Notes: generated from the sequence alone by a model not told the origin. A stretch of 64,000 bases of DNA from Prolixibacteraceae bacterium (GCA_025210775.1 JAOARB010000014.1:1-64000); one strand, 5' to 3'; positions 35,150 through 45,018 are shown, counted from the first letter of the stretch. Numbers and translations are program-made.

Positions 35150-36625
35150 ATGGCAAAAGTATTAACATCAAAGAAAGAAAATTATTCTCAATGGTACAAC
35201 GACTTAGTTGTAAAAGCAGATCTTGCGGAAAGTTCTGCAGTTAGAGGATGTATGGTGATTAAACCTTATGGCTATGCAATTTGGGAAAAAATGCAAGCCG
35301 AATTGGATAGAATGTTTAAAGAAACAGGACACGTAAATGCCTATTTCCCGCTTTTTATCCCCAAATCTTTCTTCAGTAAAGAGGCAGACCATGTTGACGG
35401 CTTTGCCAAGGAGTGTGCGGTAGTGACACATTATCGTCTGAAAAATGATGAAAATGGTAACGGCGTAGTCGTAGACCCAGATGCTAAATTAGAGGAGGAG
35501 TTGATCGTTCGACCAACTTCAGAAACTATCATATGGAATACATACAAAAATTGGATTCAGTCTTATCGTGATCTTCCAATTCTTTGTAACCAATGGGCTA
35601 ACGTTGTTCGTTGGGAGATGCGTACGCGTATGTTCTTAAGAACAGCTGAGTTCTTGTGGCAAGAAGGTCATACAGCTCATGCTACGAAAGCGGAAGCTTT
35701 GGCTGAGACTGAAAAAATGATCAATGTATATTCAACTTTTGCTCAAGATTATATGGCACTTCCAGTAATCATGGGAGCAAAGTCAGATCAAGAGCGTTTT
35801 GCTGGTGCATTAGAGACTTTCACTATCGAGGCATTGATGCAAGATGGTAAAGCTCTTCAGTCAGGTACTTCTCACTTTTTAGGACAGAATTTCGCAAAAG
35901 CATTTGATGTGAAATTTACGAATAAGGAGGGAAAAGATGAATTGGTTTGGGCTACTTCATGGGGAGTTTCTACTCGTCTTATGGGGGCTTTAATTATGGC
36001 TCACTCTGATGACAAAGGTTTGGTTCTTCCTCCAAGATTAGCTCCACACCAAGTAGTGATTGTGCCTATCTATAAAGGAGAAGATCAACTGAATGCTATT
36101 CGTGAAAAGGTGGATGTTATCGTAAACGAATTACGTGCTTTAGGAGTACGCGTTAAATTTGACGATAGAGACAACCAACGTCCAGGATGGAAATTCGCAG
36201 AGTATGAGTTAAAAGGTGTTCCAGTTCGTTTGGCTATTGGTGCTAGAGATCTTGAGAATGGAACGATCGAAGTAGCTCGTCGTGATACTTTATCTAAAGA
36301 GTCAAAATCTATCGATGGTATTTCTGCATACATCGCTGAGTTATTAGAAGAGATCCAATCAAATATTTTCCAGAAAGCTTTAGATTTCCGTACAGAGAAA
36401 ACAACCAAAGTTGAAACTTACGATGAGTTTAAAGATGTCTTGAAAAACAAAGGTGGATTTGTTCTTGCTCACTGGGATGGAACAACAGAAACAGAATTGA
36501 AAATTAAAGAGGAAACAAAAGCTACGATTCGTTGTATTCCTTTTGATTCACCAGAGGAAGATGGGGTTTGTATCTACTCAGGTAAGCCATCTAAGAAAAG
36601 AGTTTTATTTGCATTAGCATACTAA
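35150..36625 (+). CDS. proS: Prolyl-tRNA synthetase (archaeal/eukaryotic-type, ProS type 3)
   Basis: ProS charges tRNA-Pro with proline. The 491-residue protein is the short class II form without the bacterial editing insertion. Motif 2 ([20 protein letters not shown], near 160-179), the RPTSETIIW proline-pocket motif (near 120), motif 3 region ([14 protein letters not shown], near 297), an anticodon-binding domain and a C-terminal zinc-like domain ending [10 protein letters not shown] are all present. This form is normal for Bacteroidota. Single gene with its own terminator. Confidence 0.96.
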   Translation: MAKVLTSKKENYSQWYNDLVVKADLAESSAVRGCMVIKPYGYAIWEKMQAELDRMFKETGHVNAYFPLFIPKSFFSKEADHVDGFAKECAVVTHYRLKNDENGNGVVVDPDAKLEEELIVRPTSETIIWNTYKNWIQSYRDLPILCNQWANVVRWEMRTRMFLRTAEFLWQEGHTAHATKAEALAETEKMINVYSTFAQDYMALPVIMGAKSDQERFAGALETFTIEALMQDGKALQSGTSHFLGQNFAKAFDVKFTNKEGKDELVWATSWGVSTRLMGALIMAHSDDKGLVLPPRLAPHQVVIVPIYKGEDQLNAIREKVDVIVNELRALGVRVKFDDRDNQRPGWKFAEYELKGVPVRLAIGARDLENGTIEVARRDTLSKESKSIDGISAYIAELLEEIQSNIFQKALDFRTEKTTKVETYDEFKDVLKNKGGFVLAHWDGTTETELKIKEETKATIRCIPFDSPEEDGVCIYSGKPSKKRVLFALAY

Positions 36626-36684
36626 TCAGATATATTCTTAATCCCGCTAAAAAAGATAATTTTTAGTGAGAATAAACATCATAC

Positions 36685-36721
36685 AAAACAGCCCATAGGA
36701 GTCTCTCCTATGGGCTGTTTT
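36685..36721 (+). terminator. Terminator of proS
   Basis: Arms 36685-36701 and 36705-36721 form a perfect 17-bp stem (core CAGCCCATAGGAG) with TCT loop and a terminal TTTT. Confidence 0.92.
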
Positions 36722-36945
36722 ATTTCTTATAACTAGCCTATTATTCTGTTACTTGGTTGTTGGTTTGGAATGAATCTTTTCCTGATCGATTCGTATTTCC
36801 ATGTCATCCATACTTTAGAATGGCGATTTCTTCTATTTCTTAAGACTCGAGCTCTAATAATCGCGTTAAAAATAGTAGTTAACACATTCTTTGAGGTCGT
36901 GTCTCCATTTTCTTGATATTGTTTTTCGATAGGTTTGATACTGGG

Positions 36946-37046
36946 TTTGTCCATGGTTTGTCCATGGTTCGTCCATGGTTTGTCCATCGATTTGGGGGTT
37001 TTCGATGGAGGAACCATGGAGCAACCATGGACAAACCATGGAGGAA
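36946..37046. repeat. Four tandem 11-mers followed by four inverted copies
   Basis: The left arm 36946-36990 is four units of TTTGTCCATGG (third TTCGTCCATGG, fourth ending CATCGA). After an 11-nt spacer (TTTGGGGGTTT), the right arm 37002-37046 is the inverted counterpart (CCATGGAGGAA, CCATGGAGCAA, CCATGGACAAA). The 45-nt arms pair almost throughout, so the RNA or single strand would form a long hairpin whose stem repeats every turn of the helix. Confidence 0.85.
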
Positions 37047-37527
37047 GTACCTTTGAAACCTGTTTTAATTCTGTGTGTTTTTTTGCCGAGAGAGGGCATG
37101 GGGTTATACATGGAGTAAAGAATAGAAAGTAGACAACTTATTTATATTATGGTACATAATATTTCAATCGAAGACTTATCGATAATTTAGGGGTTGTTGA
37201 GTCGATATTTAGAGTATGATTTAAGTGTTGAGAAAAAGCGAAGTGATAGTAATTCCATGATAGAATAGTAAAAAATATTTTAGTGCATCACTTTGCCAAT
37301 TTTTTAGATGTTTTTGTTCGATAAAGAACGATAAAATGACAAATAGTGCATTTTTTTGCTCTATATATCATAAATATCTGTTTTTTTATTTAGATAGTTG
37401 ATGGTGCTCCAAACGTTTTTGGTTATTTTTACACCATACATGGTTTGGATTATTAATGATAGGCGATTTTTTGATCTAAACCAAAATAATATTTATTACT
37501 TCAATAACATTCCCATAATATATTGCT

Positions 37528-38763
37528 ATGAAGAGTAGTGTTTTAGAACGTTTTCTTAGATATGTCGCAATAGACACCGAATCAGACCCAAATACAGGTC
37601 TAACTCCTAGTACCCCTGGACAGTATGAATTTGCTCAGTTGCTTAGAGATGAGTTGGTTCGTATTGGTTTGCAAGAGGTTTCTTTAGATGATAATGGATA
37701 TTTGATGGCTTGTTTGCCTGCAAATACAGATGAGGATATTCCAACTATTGGTTTTATTGCTCACATGGATACCAGTCCAGATTTTAGCGGTAAAAATGTT
37801 AATCCTCGTATTGTTGAGAATTACGATGGTAAGGATATTGTTCTTAACGCAGAACAAAATATTGTGTTGAGTACAGAACATTCTCCTGAATTGAAAAATT
37901 ATCAAGGTCAAGATATCATTGTTACAGATGGTACTACTTTACTTGGTGCTGATGATAAAGCTGGTCTTTCTGAGATTGTCACTGCAATGGAATATTTGGT
38001 AAGTCATCCAGAGATCAAGCACGGTAAAGTGATGGTAGGTTTCACTCCTGATGAAGAGATTGGTGCTGGTGCAGACTATTTTGATGTGAAGAAATTTGGT
38101 GCTGAATTTGCTTATACTATTGATGGAGGTCAGATTGGGGAATTAGAGTATGAAAACTTTAATGCTGCTTCTGCAAAGATTCAATTTCATGGTATTTCTG
38201 TACACCCTGGTTATGCATACCATAAAATGATCAACTCTATGCGTATGGCCAACCAGTTCATTTCAATGATCCCACGTTGTGCTACTCCTGAACATACTAC
38301 GGGTTATGAAGGATTCTATCACCTTATTGGTATGGAAGGATCGGTTGAATTAACTACGCTTAATTATATTATCCGTGATCACGATAGACATAAATTTGAA
38401 GTTCTAAAGAAAGAAATTGGTCATCTTGTTCGTAAGATAAATGCTGAATTTGGTGATGGTAGTGCCACTGTTGAGATCAAAGATTCTTACTATAATATGC
38501 GTGAAAAGGTGGAGCCTGTAAAGTATATTGTAGATATGGCAGAAGAAGCGATGCTTGAAATTGGTATTACTCCTATTAAGAAACCTATTAGAGGTGGTAC
38601 GGATGGTGCTCGTTTGTCTTTTATGGGTCTTCCTTGTCCAAATATTTTTGGTGGAGGTCATAATTTCCATGGTAAATTCGAGTATATTCCTATCCAATCA
38701 ATGGAAAAAGCATGTGAGCTTATCTTACGTATTATCGATAAAACTAAAAACCTGAAAAAGTAA
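37528..38763 (+). CDS. pepT: Peptidase T (tripeptide aminopeptidase)
   Basis: A cytoplasmic M20 zinc peptidase that removes the N-terminal residue of tripeptides. The 411-residue protein retains all metal and catalytic motifs: HMDTSPD (near residue 80), [11 protein letters not shown] (near 142), DEEIGAGAD (near 177), [13 protein letters not shown] (near 200) and [13 protein letters not shown] (near 378). Normal length. It is followed 12 bp later by a YhdH-type reductase gene. Confidence 0.96.
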   Translation: MKSSVLERFLRYVAIDTESDPNTGLTPSTPGQYEFAQLLRDELVRIGLQEVSLDDNGYLMACLPANTDEDIPTIGFIAHMDTSPDFSGKNVNPRIVENYDGKDIVLNAEQNIVLSTEHSPELKNYQGQDIIVTDGTTLLGADDKAGLSEIVTAMEYLVSHPEIKHGKVMVGFTPDEEIGAGADYFDVKKFGAEFAYTIDGGQIGELEYENFNAASAKIQFHGISVHPGYAYHKMINSMRMANQFISMIPRCATPEHTTGYEGFYHLIGMEGSVELTTLNYIIRDHDRHKFEVLKKEIGHLVRKINAEFGDGSATVEIKDSYYNMREKVEPVKYIVDMAEEAMLEIGITPIKKPIRGGTDGARLSFMGLPCPNIFGGGHNFHGKFEYIPIQSMEKACELILRIIDKTKNLKK

Positions 38764-38775
38764 TAGAATAACAGT

Positions 38776-39867
38776 ATGGCAAATCAAATGAGTAAGGCAA
38801 CACCTAATCTAAATCCTTCCAAAAAAGTAGAACCTAAGGCACATAAAGATCATAAGCATCAAGTAAATTGTCCTTGTGGTGTGGTATTTAAAGCATTGAG
38901 GGTGTTTGAAGAGAAAGGGGAATTTCGCACTGAGATAGTGAACAGAAAAGTGCATGAACTTCCTGCGGGAGATGTGCTTGTACGTATTCAATACTCTTCC
39001 CTTAACTATAAAGATGCGCTTTCAATGAAGGGAAATCGTGGGGTGACACGTCATTATCCACATACGCCTGGTATCGATGGAGCTGGAGTTGTTGAGGATT
39101 CTAGTGACGATCGTTTTAAGGTTGGAGATAAAGTGATTGTGACTTCATTTGATTTAGGAATGAACCATGATGGAGCATTAGCTGAGTTTATCTGTGTTCC
39201 TGGTGACTGGGTGGTGCCTATGCCTGAAACAATGGATGCTAAGGAAGCTATGGCTTTGGGAACAGCTGGTTTTACTGCTGCCCTTTCGGTGTTGAGACTT
39301 CTTGAAGCAGGACAGACAGCGGATATGGGTCCCGTATTGGTTACAGGAGCTGCTGGTGGTGTAGGTTCTATTGCCGTAATGCTTCTAACGAAATTAGGAT
39401 TTGATGTTATTGCTGGTACTTCGAACATTTCGGATAGTAAAGAGTTTATATCTAAACTAGATGTAGTTCGACATGTTGATAGCTCTGTGATTGATGATAA
39501 ATCTGGTCGTAGTCTACTTCGCCCGATGTGGTTTGGTGCATTAGATACTGTTGGTGGTAATGTTTTGGCTACAGCATTGAAGTCTTGTGGATATGGTGGT
39601 AATGTTACTTCATGTGGAAACGTTGTTTCAGGAGATTTAGCAACAACCGTTTATCCTTTTATTTTGAATGGTATTTCACTTCTTGGTGTGGATTCACAGA
39701 ATACACCGATGGAGAAGCGTCTTCAAGTGTGGAACTTGCTAGCAAATGAATGGAAACTAGATAACCTAGATGAAATTTGTAGTGAGATCAAATTAGAAGA
39801 TGTGGTGGATGCTTCGAAAGCAATGACACGTAAAAAAGGAAGAGGACGTATTATTGTGAATATCTAA
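38776..39867 (+). CDS. YhdH/YhfP family quinone oxidoreductase (acrylyl-CoA reductase-like)
   Basis: A 363-residue zinc-free medium-chain dehydrogenase. After residue 36 it follows the family closely: SSLNYKDALSMKGNRGVTR, HTPGIDGAGVV (near 95), DGALAEFICVP (near 138), VTGAAGGVGSIAVMLL (NADPH Rossmann motif, near 188), and the ending KGRGRIIVN. E. coli YhdH reduces acryloyl-CoA. The first ~35 residues (KATPNLNPSKK... HKDHKHQVNCPC) are an unusual Lys/His/Cys-rich extension absent from typical members. An internal start that would avoid it is not evident. Probably co-transcribed with pepT. Confidence 0.88.
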   Translation: MANQMSKATPNLNPSKKVEPKAHKDHKHQVNCPCGVVFKALRVFEEKGEFRTEIVNRKVHELPAGDVLVRIQYSSLNYKDALSMKGNRGVTRHYPHTPGIDGAGVVEDSSDDRFKVGDKVIVTSFDLGMNHDGALAEFICVPGDWVVPMPETMDAKEAMALGTAGFTAALSVLRLLEAGQTADMGPVLVTGAAGGVGSIAVMLLTKLGFDVIAGTSNISDSKEFISKLDVVRHVDSSVIDDKSGRSLLRPMWFGALDTVGGNVLATALKSCGYGGNVTSCGNVVSGDLATTVYPFILNGISLLGVDSQNTPMEKRLQVWNLLANEWKLDNLDEICSEIKLEDVVDASKAMTRKKGRGRIIVNI

Positions 39868-39888
39868 TAATCGTTTTTTCAATAATAT

Positions 39889-39925
39889 AAAAGACATCTT
39901 CCATTCTCTGGGAGATGTCTTTTTT
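39889..39925 (+). terminator. Terminator after the pepT/YhdH unit
   Basis: Arms 39889-39902 (AAAAGACATCTTCC) and 39910-39923 (GGGAGATGTCTTTT) pair with one G-U and are followed by a T-run. Confidence 0.88.
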
Positions 39926-39939
39926 GTAAAAAAGAGTAT

Positions 39940-41271
39940 ATGATTAACCAGGATTTTGAGAAGTTTGTACAAAATGAGATGGACTCAGATTGTAAAACCC
40001 TTTTAGCTGTAAGCGGTGGCGTTGATTCAATGGTCATGATGGATATGTTTTATCGTCGTGGTTTGCCTATTGCTATTGCCCATTGCAATTTTAAACTAAG
40101 AGGAGAAGAGTCTGATAAAGACACAGAAATGGTCAAAGCTTATGCGGAGTCCTTGTCTATTCCTTTATATTGTCAATATTTTGATACAGAGTTGTATGCC
40201 CAGCAAAATAATCTTTCTATAGAGATGGCTGCTAGAGAGCTGCGTTATCAATGGTTTAATGAACTGGCCGAAAAGCATGGATATCCGCAGATTGCTGTTG
40301 CTCATCATCGTGACGATTCTTTGGAAACATTTGTACTTAATTGGGCACGAGGAACAGGAATACGTGGATTGACTGGGATAAAAGCAAAAAACTTGAATGT
40401 CGTCCGTCCTTTGCTAACCATTAGTAGAGCAGAGGTGGTTGCTTATGCAAAAGATCACAAAATCCCTTTCCGTCATGATAGTTCTAATGATTCAGACGCA
40501 TACCTTCGTAATATTGTAAGACATAAGGTGCTACCAAATATTGATCGAATTAATTCTCAGGCTAGAAATAATATGCAGCAATCTATAGACTATCTGCAAC
40601 AAGTAGAGAAAGTGTATGATTGGGCTATAGAGATGGCTAAAAAGAATGTTTTGTCTGAAGTGCAAGGGGAGGTCCGTATCATGAAAGAACCTTTGCTTTC
40701 TTTTGTCTCTCCTGAACAATTATTATATGAGTTGCTCTATCCATATGGATTTCACCCTCGTCAGATACATAAGGTATTGTCTTCGATGGAAGGTTCTATT
40801 TCAGGCAAAGAGTTTTATGCCAACAACCATAGATTGAGATGTGAAAGAGATTTTCTTGTTTTGGAAACAGGTCATGAAGTATTGGATAAACATTCTTATT
40901 CGGTAGATTTAAATGATGATTTTATTGCATCACCGATTAAGATGAAGATAGAGAAAATGAATTGGAATGCCGATAGTGTTATCCCTAGAACAAAAGAAAG
41001 GGTCTTATTGGATGTTGATGTTGTAGATGAACAGTTGATACTTCGACGTTGGGAAAAAGGAGATCGTTTTAAACCTCTTGGGATGAAAGGATTTAAAAAG
41101 TTATCTGACTATTTTATTGATAGAAAATGGACAAGCAAACAAAAAGAGTCATGTTGGATACTATGTAACCAAAAGGATATTGTTTGGATTGTAGGAGAGA
41201 GGTTGGATGACCGCTACAAGGTTACTTCTTCAACAAAGCAAGTTTATTCAATCACTCTTGTTGGTTTATAA
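39940..41271 (+). CDS. tilS: tRNA(Ile)-lysidine synthetase
   Basis: TilS attaches lysine to C34 of tRNA-Ile(CAU), changing its decoding to AUA. The 443-residue protein has the ATP-pyrophosphatase P-loop LAVSGGVDSMVM (near residue 21), the conserved FKLRGEESDKD (near 52), AHHRDDSLETFVLNWARGTGIRGL (split as HHRDDSLETF and GTGIRGL, near 120-140), PFRHDSSNDSDAYLRN (near 184) and the C-terminal domain with FKPLGMKGFKKLSDYF. Complete form. Its stop codon is only 1 bp from the stop of the converging small gene, so no terminator separates them. Confidence 0.95.
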   Translation: MINQDFEKFVQNEMDSDCKTLLAVSGGVDSMVMMDMFYRRGLPIAIAHCNFKLRGEESDKDTEMVKAYAESLSIPLYCQYFDTELYAQQNNLSIEMAARELRYQWFNELAEKHGYPQIAVAHHRDDSLETFVLNWARGTGIRGLTGIKAKNLNVVRPLLTISRAEVVAYAKDHKIPFRHDSSNDSDAYLRNIVRHKVLPNIDRINSQARNNMQQSIDYLQQVEKVYDWAIEMAKKNVLSEVQGEVRIMKEPLLSFVSPEQLLYELLYPYGFHPRQIHKVLSSMEGSISGKEFYANNHRLRCERDFLVLETGHEVLDKHSYSVDLNDDFIASPIKMKIEKMNWNADSVIPRTKERVLLDVDVVDEQLILRRWEKGDRFKPLGMKGFKKLSDYFIDRKWTSKQKESCWILCNQKDIVWIVGERLDDRYKVTSSTKQVYSITLVGL

Positions 41272-41272
41272 C

Positions 41273-41605
41273 CTATTTTAGCGATCCATCTATTTTCTTT
41301 TCAATTGATTTCAGTTGATTGTAATTGAATTGATGAAGGGTTAATTCATTAAATAAATCTTGTGCTTTTTTCTTTTGCTCTTCATTGTCATATTTGTGTG
41401 GGTTGTATTTCTCCACTAATTCAATGTATAGGTGGTTGCTTTTATGAAGCTCTTCTGAAAAAGATACTAGGGCATTAATTGGTTCTGGTTCTGGGGTGTT
41501 ATTTTTTTCTTCCTCTAGTTTGTGTACTCGGTTTGCGAGATGCCAACAGATACAAAAGAAAAGTATATTTGAACATAGTAGAGTATATACAACAGCCTGA
41601 TTCAT
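41273..41605 (-). CDS. Small membrane-anchored coiled-coil protein
   Basis: A 110-residue protein with a hydrophobic helix at residues 4-22 (AVVYTLLCSNILFFCICWHL) and a charged helical remainder (VHKLEEEKNN, then from 50 onward Glu/Lys/Asn-rich helices). No family recognised. The ATG at 41605 is chosen; the frame continues to 41731, but the extra 42 residues would be encoded by the 31-bp terminator palindrome. It lies tail-to-tail with tilS with a 1-bp gap. Confidence 0.6.
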   Translation of the reverse strand: MNQAVVYTLLCSNILFFCICWHLANRVHKLEEEKNNTPEPEPINALVSFSEELHKSNHLYIELVEKYNPHKYDNEEQKKKAQDLFNELTLHQFNYNQLKSIEKKIDGSLK

Positions 41606-41696
41606 AATTTGTGTTTTTGTGGTTAACGAAAAGATAAATGGTTGTTTGTTTATTTTTGATATTACAAATATATGCTGTAAGGGTGCACTCTTTCTG

Positions 41697-41762
41697 CACA
41701 TTAATAGAAAAAGGAAGGGAACAAATTTCACAATTTGTTCCCTTCCTTTTTCTATTAATGTG
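41697..41762 (-). terminator. Very long palindromic terminator after the GH20 gene
   Basis: A perfect 31-bp stem (arms 41697-41727 and 41732-41762, core AAAAAGGAAGGGAACAAATT) with TCAC loop. It lies 11 bp after the stop of the GH20 gene on the minus strand. The poly-A/poly-T inside the arms suits termination, but the stem is about twice the usual length. Confidence 0.75.
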
Positions 41763-41772
41763 TGTTCTCTTT

Positions 41773-44070
41773 TTACTCGACAACAACTTCTCCAATACTA
41801 ACTCTAGAGAATTTATCTGGATTTTGGTGCCACTCAGGGTTAATTCCTCGGTTAATGCCTACTACTTTAATATAACGGGCTTTTAATCCTCTAATAAAAC
41901 ATGTTATTACTGGTGCTTCTCTATCAATATCTTTTTTAGGTTCATTGTAGTCCTCTTGATATACCAATCTGTAGTTAATGTTATCCGATGAAATATAATA
42001 TCTTACTGATACTGGTAAGAATATTGATTCAGATTGTTTTTCAACCCATTTTGTTGCGATCTTATAAAGAGGTTGTTCTTTCTTTAAATCGATAACAAAA
42101 CTTACGTCATTGCGAACAAAGTTTTGATAATCGTCTATAACACCATCTACAATAGAGTTTTTATTATCACCAGCCGTAGATACAAATGGGTATTTATACT
42201 TTACGTCAGCTAAAATCGCTTTGTGTGGATAGAATATTTTTGTAACCACTGGGGTTGTCGTATTGTTGTCTCTTAGACCAATCACTTTAAGGGTTGTTTT
42301 TCCTGTAATTTTTATAGGTCTATGATACTGTTTTGATTCTGTTGTTGGAGTTGTTCCATCCAATGTAAAGAATATCTTTGAATTCGTCTCATTGGTTAGT
42401 TTAACAATAGTAGAGTTATCAATAGGATTCTTCGCTACATGAAATATCGGGAAGTAAGATGGTTGACCATGTTTAATATGGTATTGATCTAAAATGGTGT
42501 TGAATTTCTTGGTACGAAGATAGAAGTCGTCCCAGTCCCCATTTTTAAATCCTCCCCATGCTCTTTCCGCAACAACAAGTGTACGTGGAAATATTCTGTA
42601 ACAAGCAATATCAAAGTTTGGCGCATTTTGATTCCATAGACATCCAGATAACCCCCAGAAAAGATCATTTTGTCTTCTTTCGAAGTGCTCAAAAGATGGC
42701 ATAAAGTCGAATGCATTTTTTAATGTAGTTATATTTTCAATATCATCTTCTTTTGTTACATCATTAACCGATTGGGCATTACCAAAACAATAAAAGTCTT
42801 TAGGCATCCATATTAGTTTGTGTTTTTTCAACATATTCATCTCTACTGTTGCTTCTCTTCTCCAAATCATAGAAGCACTCTCAGGATTAGTTGAAAATTG
42901 CCATGCATTATTCCATGCAATAACTTTCTTGTTCAAGGATTGAATATGTGTCTCTAATTTTTTTAGATACAATGCCTCAAGTTCAATATGTGTTTTATGG
43001 TCATGTTTGTTCATTAATTCTTTACACGAGTCACATAGTTTACGATCGTCTCCGTAATTAATACAACCAGAACCAATATGAATGTATTCGTAAGGGAATA
43101 ATTGTGCTACTTCGTCAATTACATCTTTCCAAAACTGAAGATTCTCTTCTTTACTAAGACAACCAATTGTATACTCACTTTCATCGGTCATATCTTCTCT
43201 AATGTCATTGGGGTCACATACCAATTGAGGAAATACTCTCGCTGCTGCACCAATGTGATTGGTTATATCAAATTGAGGAATGATATCAATATATCTTTCT
43301 TTTGCATAGCGTACAATTTGTCTGATATCTTCTTGCGTATAGAATCCGCCGTATCTTTTGTTCTCAGATGTATTGATACCTAGTTTTTCATTCTCTTTAT
43401 AACCAATAGATTTTCTCCATGCACCTATTTCTGTTAGCTTTGGATATTTTTTGATTTCAATTCTCCATCCAGTGTCATCAGTTAGCTCTATGCTTAACTT
43501 ATTCATTTTTAATGAAGCCATTACATCAATAAAATTCATTACTTCTTCCTTTGAATAGAAATGTCGACATAGATCTAGGTCAAATCCTCGATAGGCGAAT
43601 CTTGGAATATCTGTAATTTCCACCATCTTCAAAGATAGGGTTGAGTCTTCTTGTTTTGTTACCAGTTGTCTGAATGTTTGAATCCCATAGAAGATACCTT
43701 TTTTTGTTTTGGCTCTAATATAGATTCCATTTGCAGAAATACTTAATTGGTACCCATCGTTTTTTAATCCTCTTATATTTCTTGATAGAACCAAGTTAAC
43801 CGTAGCATTGTCTTTAGAACGTTCTATTGAACTACCATGCTCAAATTCCCACATGTTTTGCATGTATTTCTCTACATTACGCAATAAGGCAGAATTACTA
43901 TGAATAGTAACTTTCTCAGGTAAATTGAATGTCCCTCCAGTTACTTCTATATTGGTGGGTAATGGAATAACTCCAATGGTCTCCTTTTTCGAATTTGTAC
44001 ATGACGTTATGCCAATAATTAAAAGTAACGTTAATACATGTATAGATTTTCTAAAAAATACGCTTCCCAT
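41773..44070 (-). CDS. GH20 beta-hexosaminidase-like lipoprotein lacking the catalytic Asp-Glu (probable pseudoenzyme)
   Basis: A 765-residue exported protein: lipobox-like GITSC near residue 24; a GH20b-type N-terminal domain (about 35-155); a (beta/alpha)8 GH20 domain (about 157-515) with FAYRGFDLDLCRHFYS, DDTGWRIEIKKYPKLTEIG and IDIIPQFDITNH; a chitobiase C-terminal-like domain (FFTLDGTTPTTES, near 570); and a discoidin-like C-terminus from about 630. The canonical active-site motif H-x-G-G-D-E-C reads HIGSGCI (near 332), so both the assisting Asp and the acid Glu are gone. The later W-D-E and Y-x-D positions are also changed (WNNAW, CFGNA). It may bind but not cut N-acetyl sugars. Confidence 0.85.
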   Translation of the reverse strand: MGSVFFRKSIHVLTLLLIIGITSCTNSKKETIGVIPLPTNIEVTGGTFNLPEKVTIHSNSALLRNVEKYMQNMWEFEHGSSIERSKDNATVNLVLSRNIRGLKNDGYQLSISANGIYIRAKTKKGIFYGIQTFRQLVTKQEDSTLSLKMVEITDIPRFAYRGFDLDLCRHFYSKEEVMNFIDVMASLKMNKLSIELTDDTGWRIEIKKYPKLTEIGAWRKSIGYKENEKLGINTSENKRYGGFYTQEDIRQIVRYAKERYIDIIPQFDITNHIGAAARVFPQLVCDPNDIREDMTDESEYTIGCLSKEENLQFWKDVIDEVAQLFPYEYIHIGSGCINYGDDRKLCDSCKELMNKHDHKTHIELEALYLKKLETHIQSLNKKVIAWNNAWQFSTNPESASMIWRREATVEMNMLKKHKLIWMPKDFYCFGNAQSVNDVTKEDDIENITTLKNAFDFMPSFEHFERRQNDLFWGLSGCLWNQNAPNFDIACYRIFPRTLVVAERAWGGFKNGDWDDFYLRTKKFNTILDQYHIKHGQPSYFPIFHVAKNPIDNSTIVKLTNETNSKIFFTLDGTTPTTESKQYHRPIKITGKTTLKVIGLRDNNTTTPVVTKIFYPHKAILADVKYKYPFVSTAGDNKNSIVDGVIDDYQNFVRNDVSFVIDLKKEQPLYKIATKWVEKQSESIFLPVSVRYYISSDNINYRLVYQEDYNEPKKDIDREAPVITCFIRGLKARYIKVVGINRGINPEWHQNPDKFSRVSIGEVVVE

Positions 44071-44640
44071 TTATCTCTTTTTATTGTTCTAGTTGAATCT
44101 GTTCTATCTTTATCTTAATACAAATATAATATAATTATGTAATGTAGGATAACGTATTGAATATAAAATTGTCCCAATATTGATATTATTTGGTTTGTCA
44201 TGATTTATTTAAAGATAAAGCCTATGGAATGGGTGCTTTTTTATTAGAAGATGTGTCTAAGTCTAGTACATAGTAGATCTGTTTATGTTTATCTGTGCCC
44301 TAAAGTGTGTCTTAAGTAAATGCTTTGTAGTTATCTTCTATATCACAGGGTGATAAGATAATGTTTAATGTTAAAAAAACTTTTTTGTGCTCTTGTTTTT
44401 TTGATATAGCATTTTGCTATAATCTATAGTTTATTAGTAGGGGTAATTTGGATTTTAAATTTTGTGGAGTGTGAAGAAAAAAAAGGTGTTTTGGTGTAAT
44501 ATTTAGAGTGATTGATTTTTTTCTATTGGGGAAAGATTTAATCCTTATTTCGGTGAGGTTGTTGTGCTTTTATTTTTGACATTCAATTGTTGTGCTTAAG
44601 AGAGAACGTATTCTGTAACATTCTCTCTTAATATATTGTG
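44071..44640. other. 570-bp gene-free spacer
   Basis: AT-rich with no credible frame. On the minus strand a -7-like TATATTTG is at 44128-44121, about 50 bp before the GH20 start, without a good -33 box. The right end contains the RidA hairpin (44596-44631). Confidence 0.5.
44596..44631 (-). terminator. Hairpin 10 bp after the RidA stop
   Basis: TTAAGAGAGAA (44596-44606) and TTCTCTCTTAA (44621-44631) form a perfect 11-bp stem with 14-nt loop. No T-run follows on the minus strand, so it may be a pause or stabilising 3' end. Confidence 0.55.
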
Positions 44641-45018
44641 TTAGATATGCGCAATAAACTCTATCTCTACTAGAGCACCAAGAGCTAAATCTGTAGCACC
44701 AACGGTACTTCTTGCGGGTGCTTCATGAGAAAAGAATTCTCCGTATACTTCATTCATTGCAGCGAAATCCTTTAGATCTTTTAAAAAAACAGATGTTTTA
44801 ATGACCTTGGATAAGTCTGAACCAGCTTCTTTTAAGATGGCTTCTGCATTTAGCATGATTTGTTTTGTTTGTTCTTTTATATCATCTGAGATTTTACCTG
44901 TTTTAGGATCGATTGGAAGCTGACCTGAGGTATATATGATATTACCAAATTTGGTTGCTTGAGAATATGGTCCAATTGCTTTAGGTGCATTTGATGTTGA
45001 TATTATTTCTTTTTTCAT
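44641..45018 (-). CDS. ridA: RidA family enamine/imine deaminase
   Basis: A 125-residue RidA (YjgF) protein, which hydrolyses reactive enamines made by PLP enzymes such as threonine dehydratase. Family motifs are intact: IGPYSQATKFGN (near 17), YTSGQLPIDPKTG (near 29), VFLKDLKDFAAMNEVY and the catalytic-arginine motif APARSTVGATDL (near 100). It is 98 bp downstream of the large regulator gene on the same strand, with no terminator between, so it may be read through from it. Confidence 0.95.
   Translation of the reverse strand: MKKEIISTSNAPKAIGPYSQATKFGNIIYTSGQLPIDPKTGKISDDIKEQTKQIMLNAEAILKEAGSDLSKVIKTSVFLKDLKDFAAMNEVYGEFFSHEAPARSTVGATDLALGALVEIEFIAHI

Larger units (their letters stand above)
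36626..37527. other. 900-bp gene-free region with a large repeat element
   Basis: Contains the proS terminator and the 36946-37046 tandem/inverted repeat. Overlapping open frames on both strands here read as repeats of a PWTNHGQTMDK-type peptide, which is the direct translation of the repeated DNA, and are not believed. From 37050 to 37527 the DNA is AT-rich and shows no motif beyond possible upstream signals of pepT. Confidence 0.65.

Noticed and set aside
36946..37046. CRISPR array
   Set aside because: Units are contiguous 11-mers without spacers, and the second half is inverted; no cas gene is present.
36733..37132. Three overlapping open frames rich in PWTNHGQTMDK-like or MVCPWFVHG-like peptides
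   Set aside because: They are direct translations of the 11-bp repeat in several frames; no start signal or conserved domain.
41499..41886. Short frames on both strands around 41.5-41.9 kb
   Set aside because: They are created by the 31-bp palindrome, which reads alike on both strands, and by the GH20 shadow.
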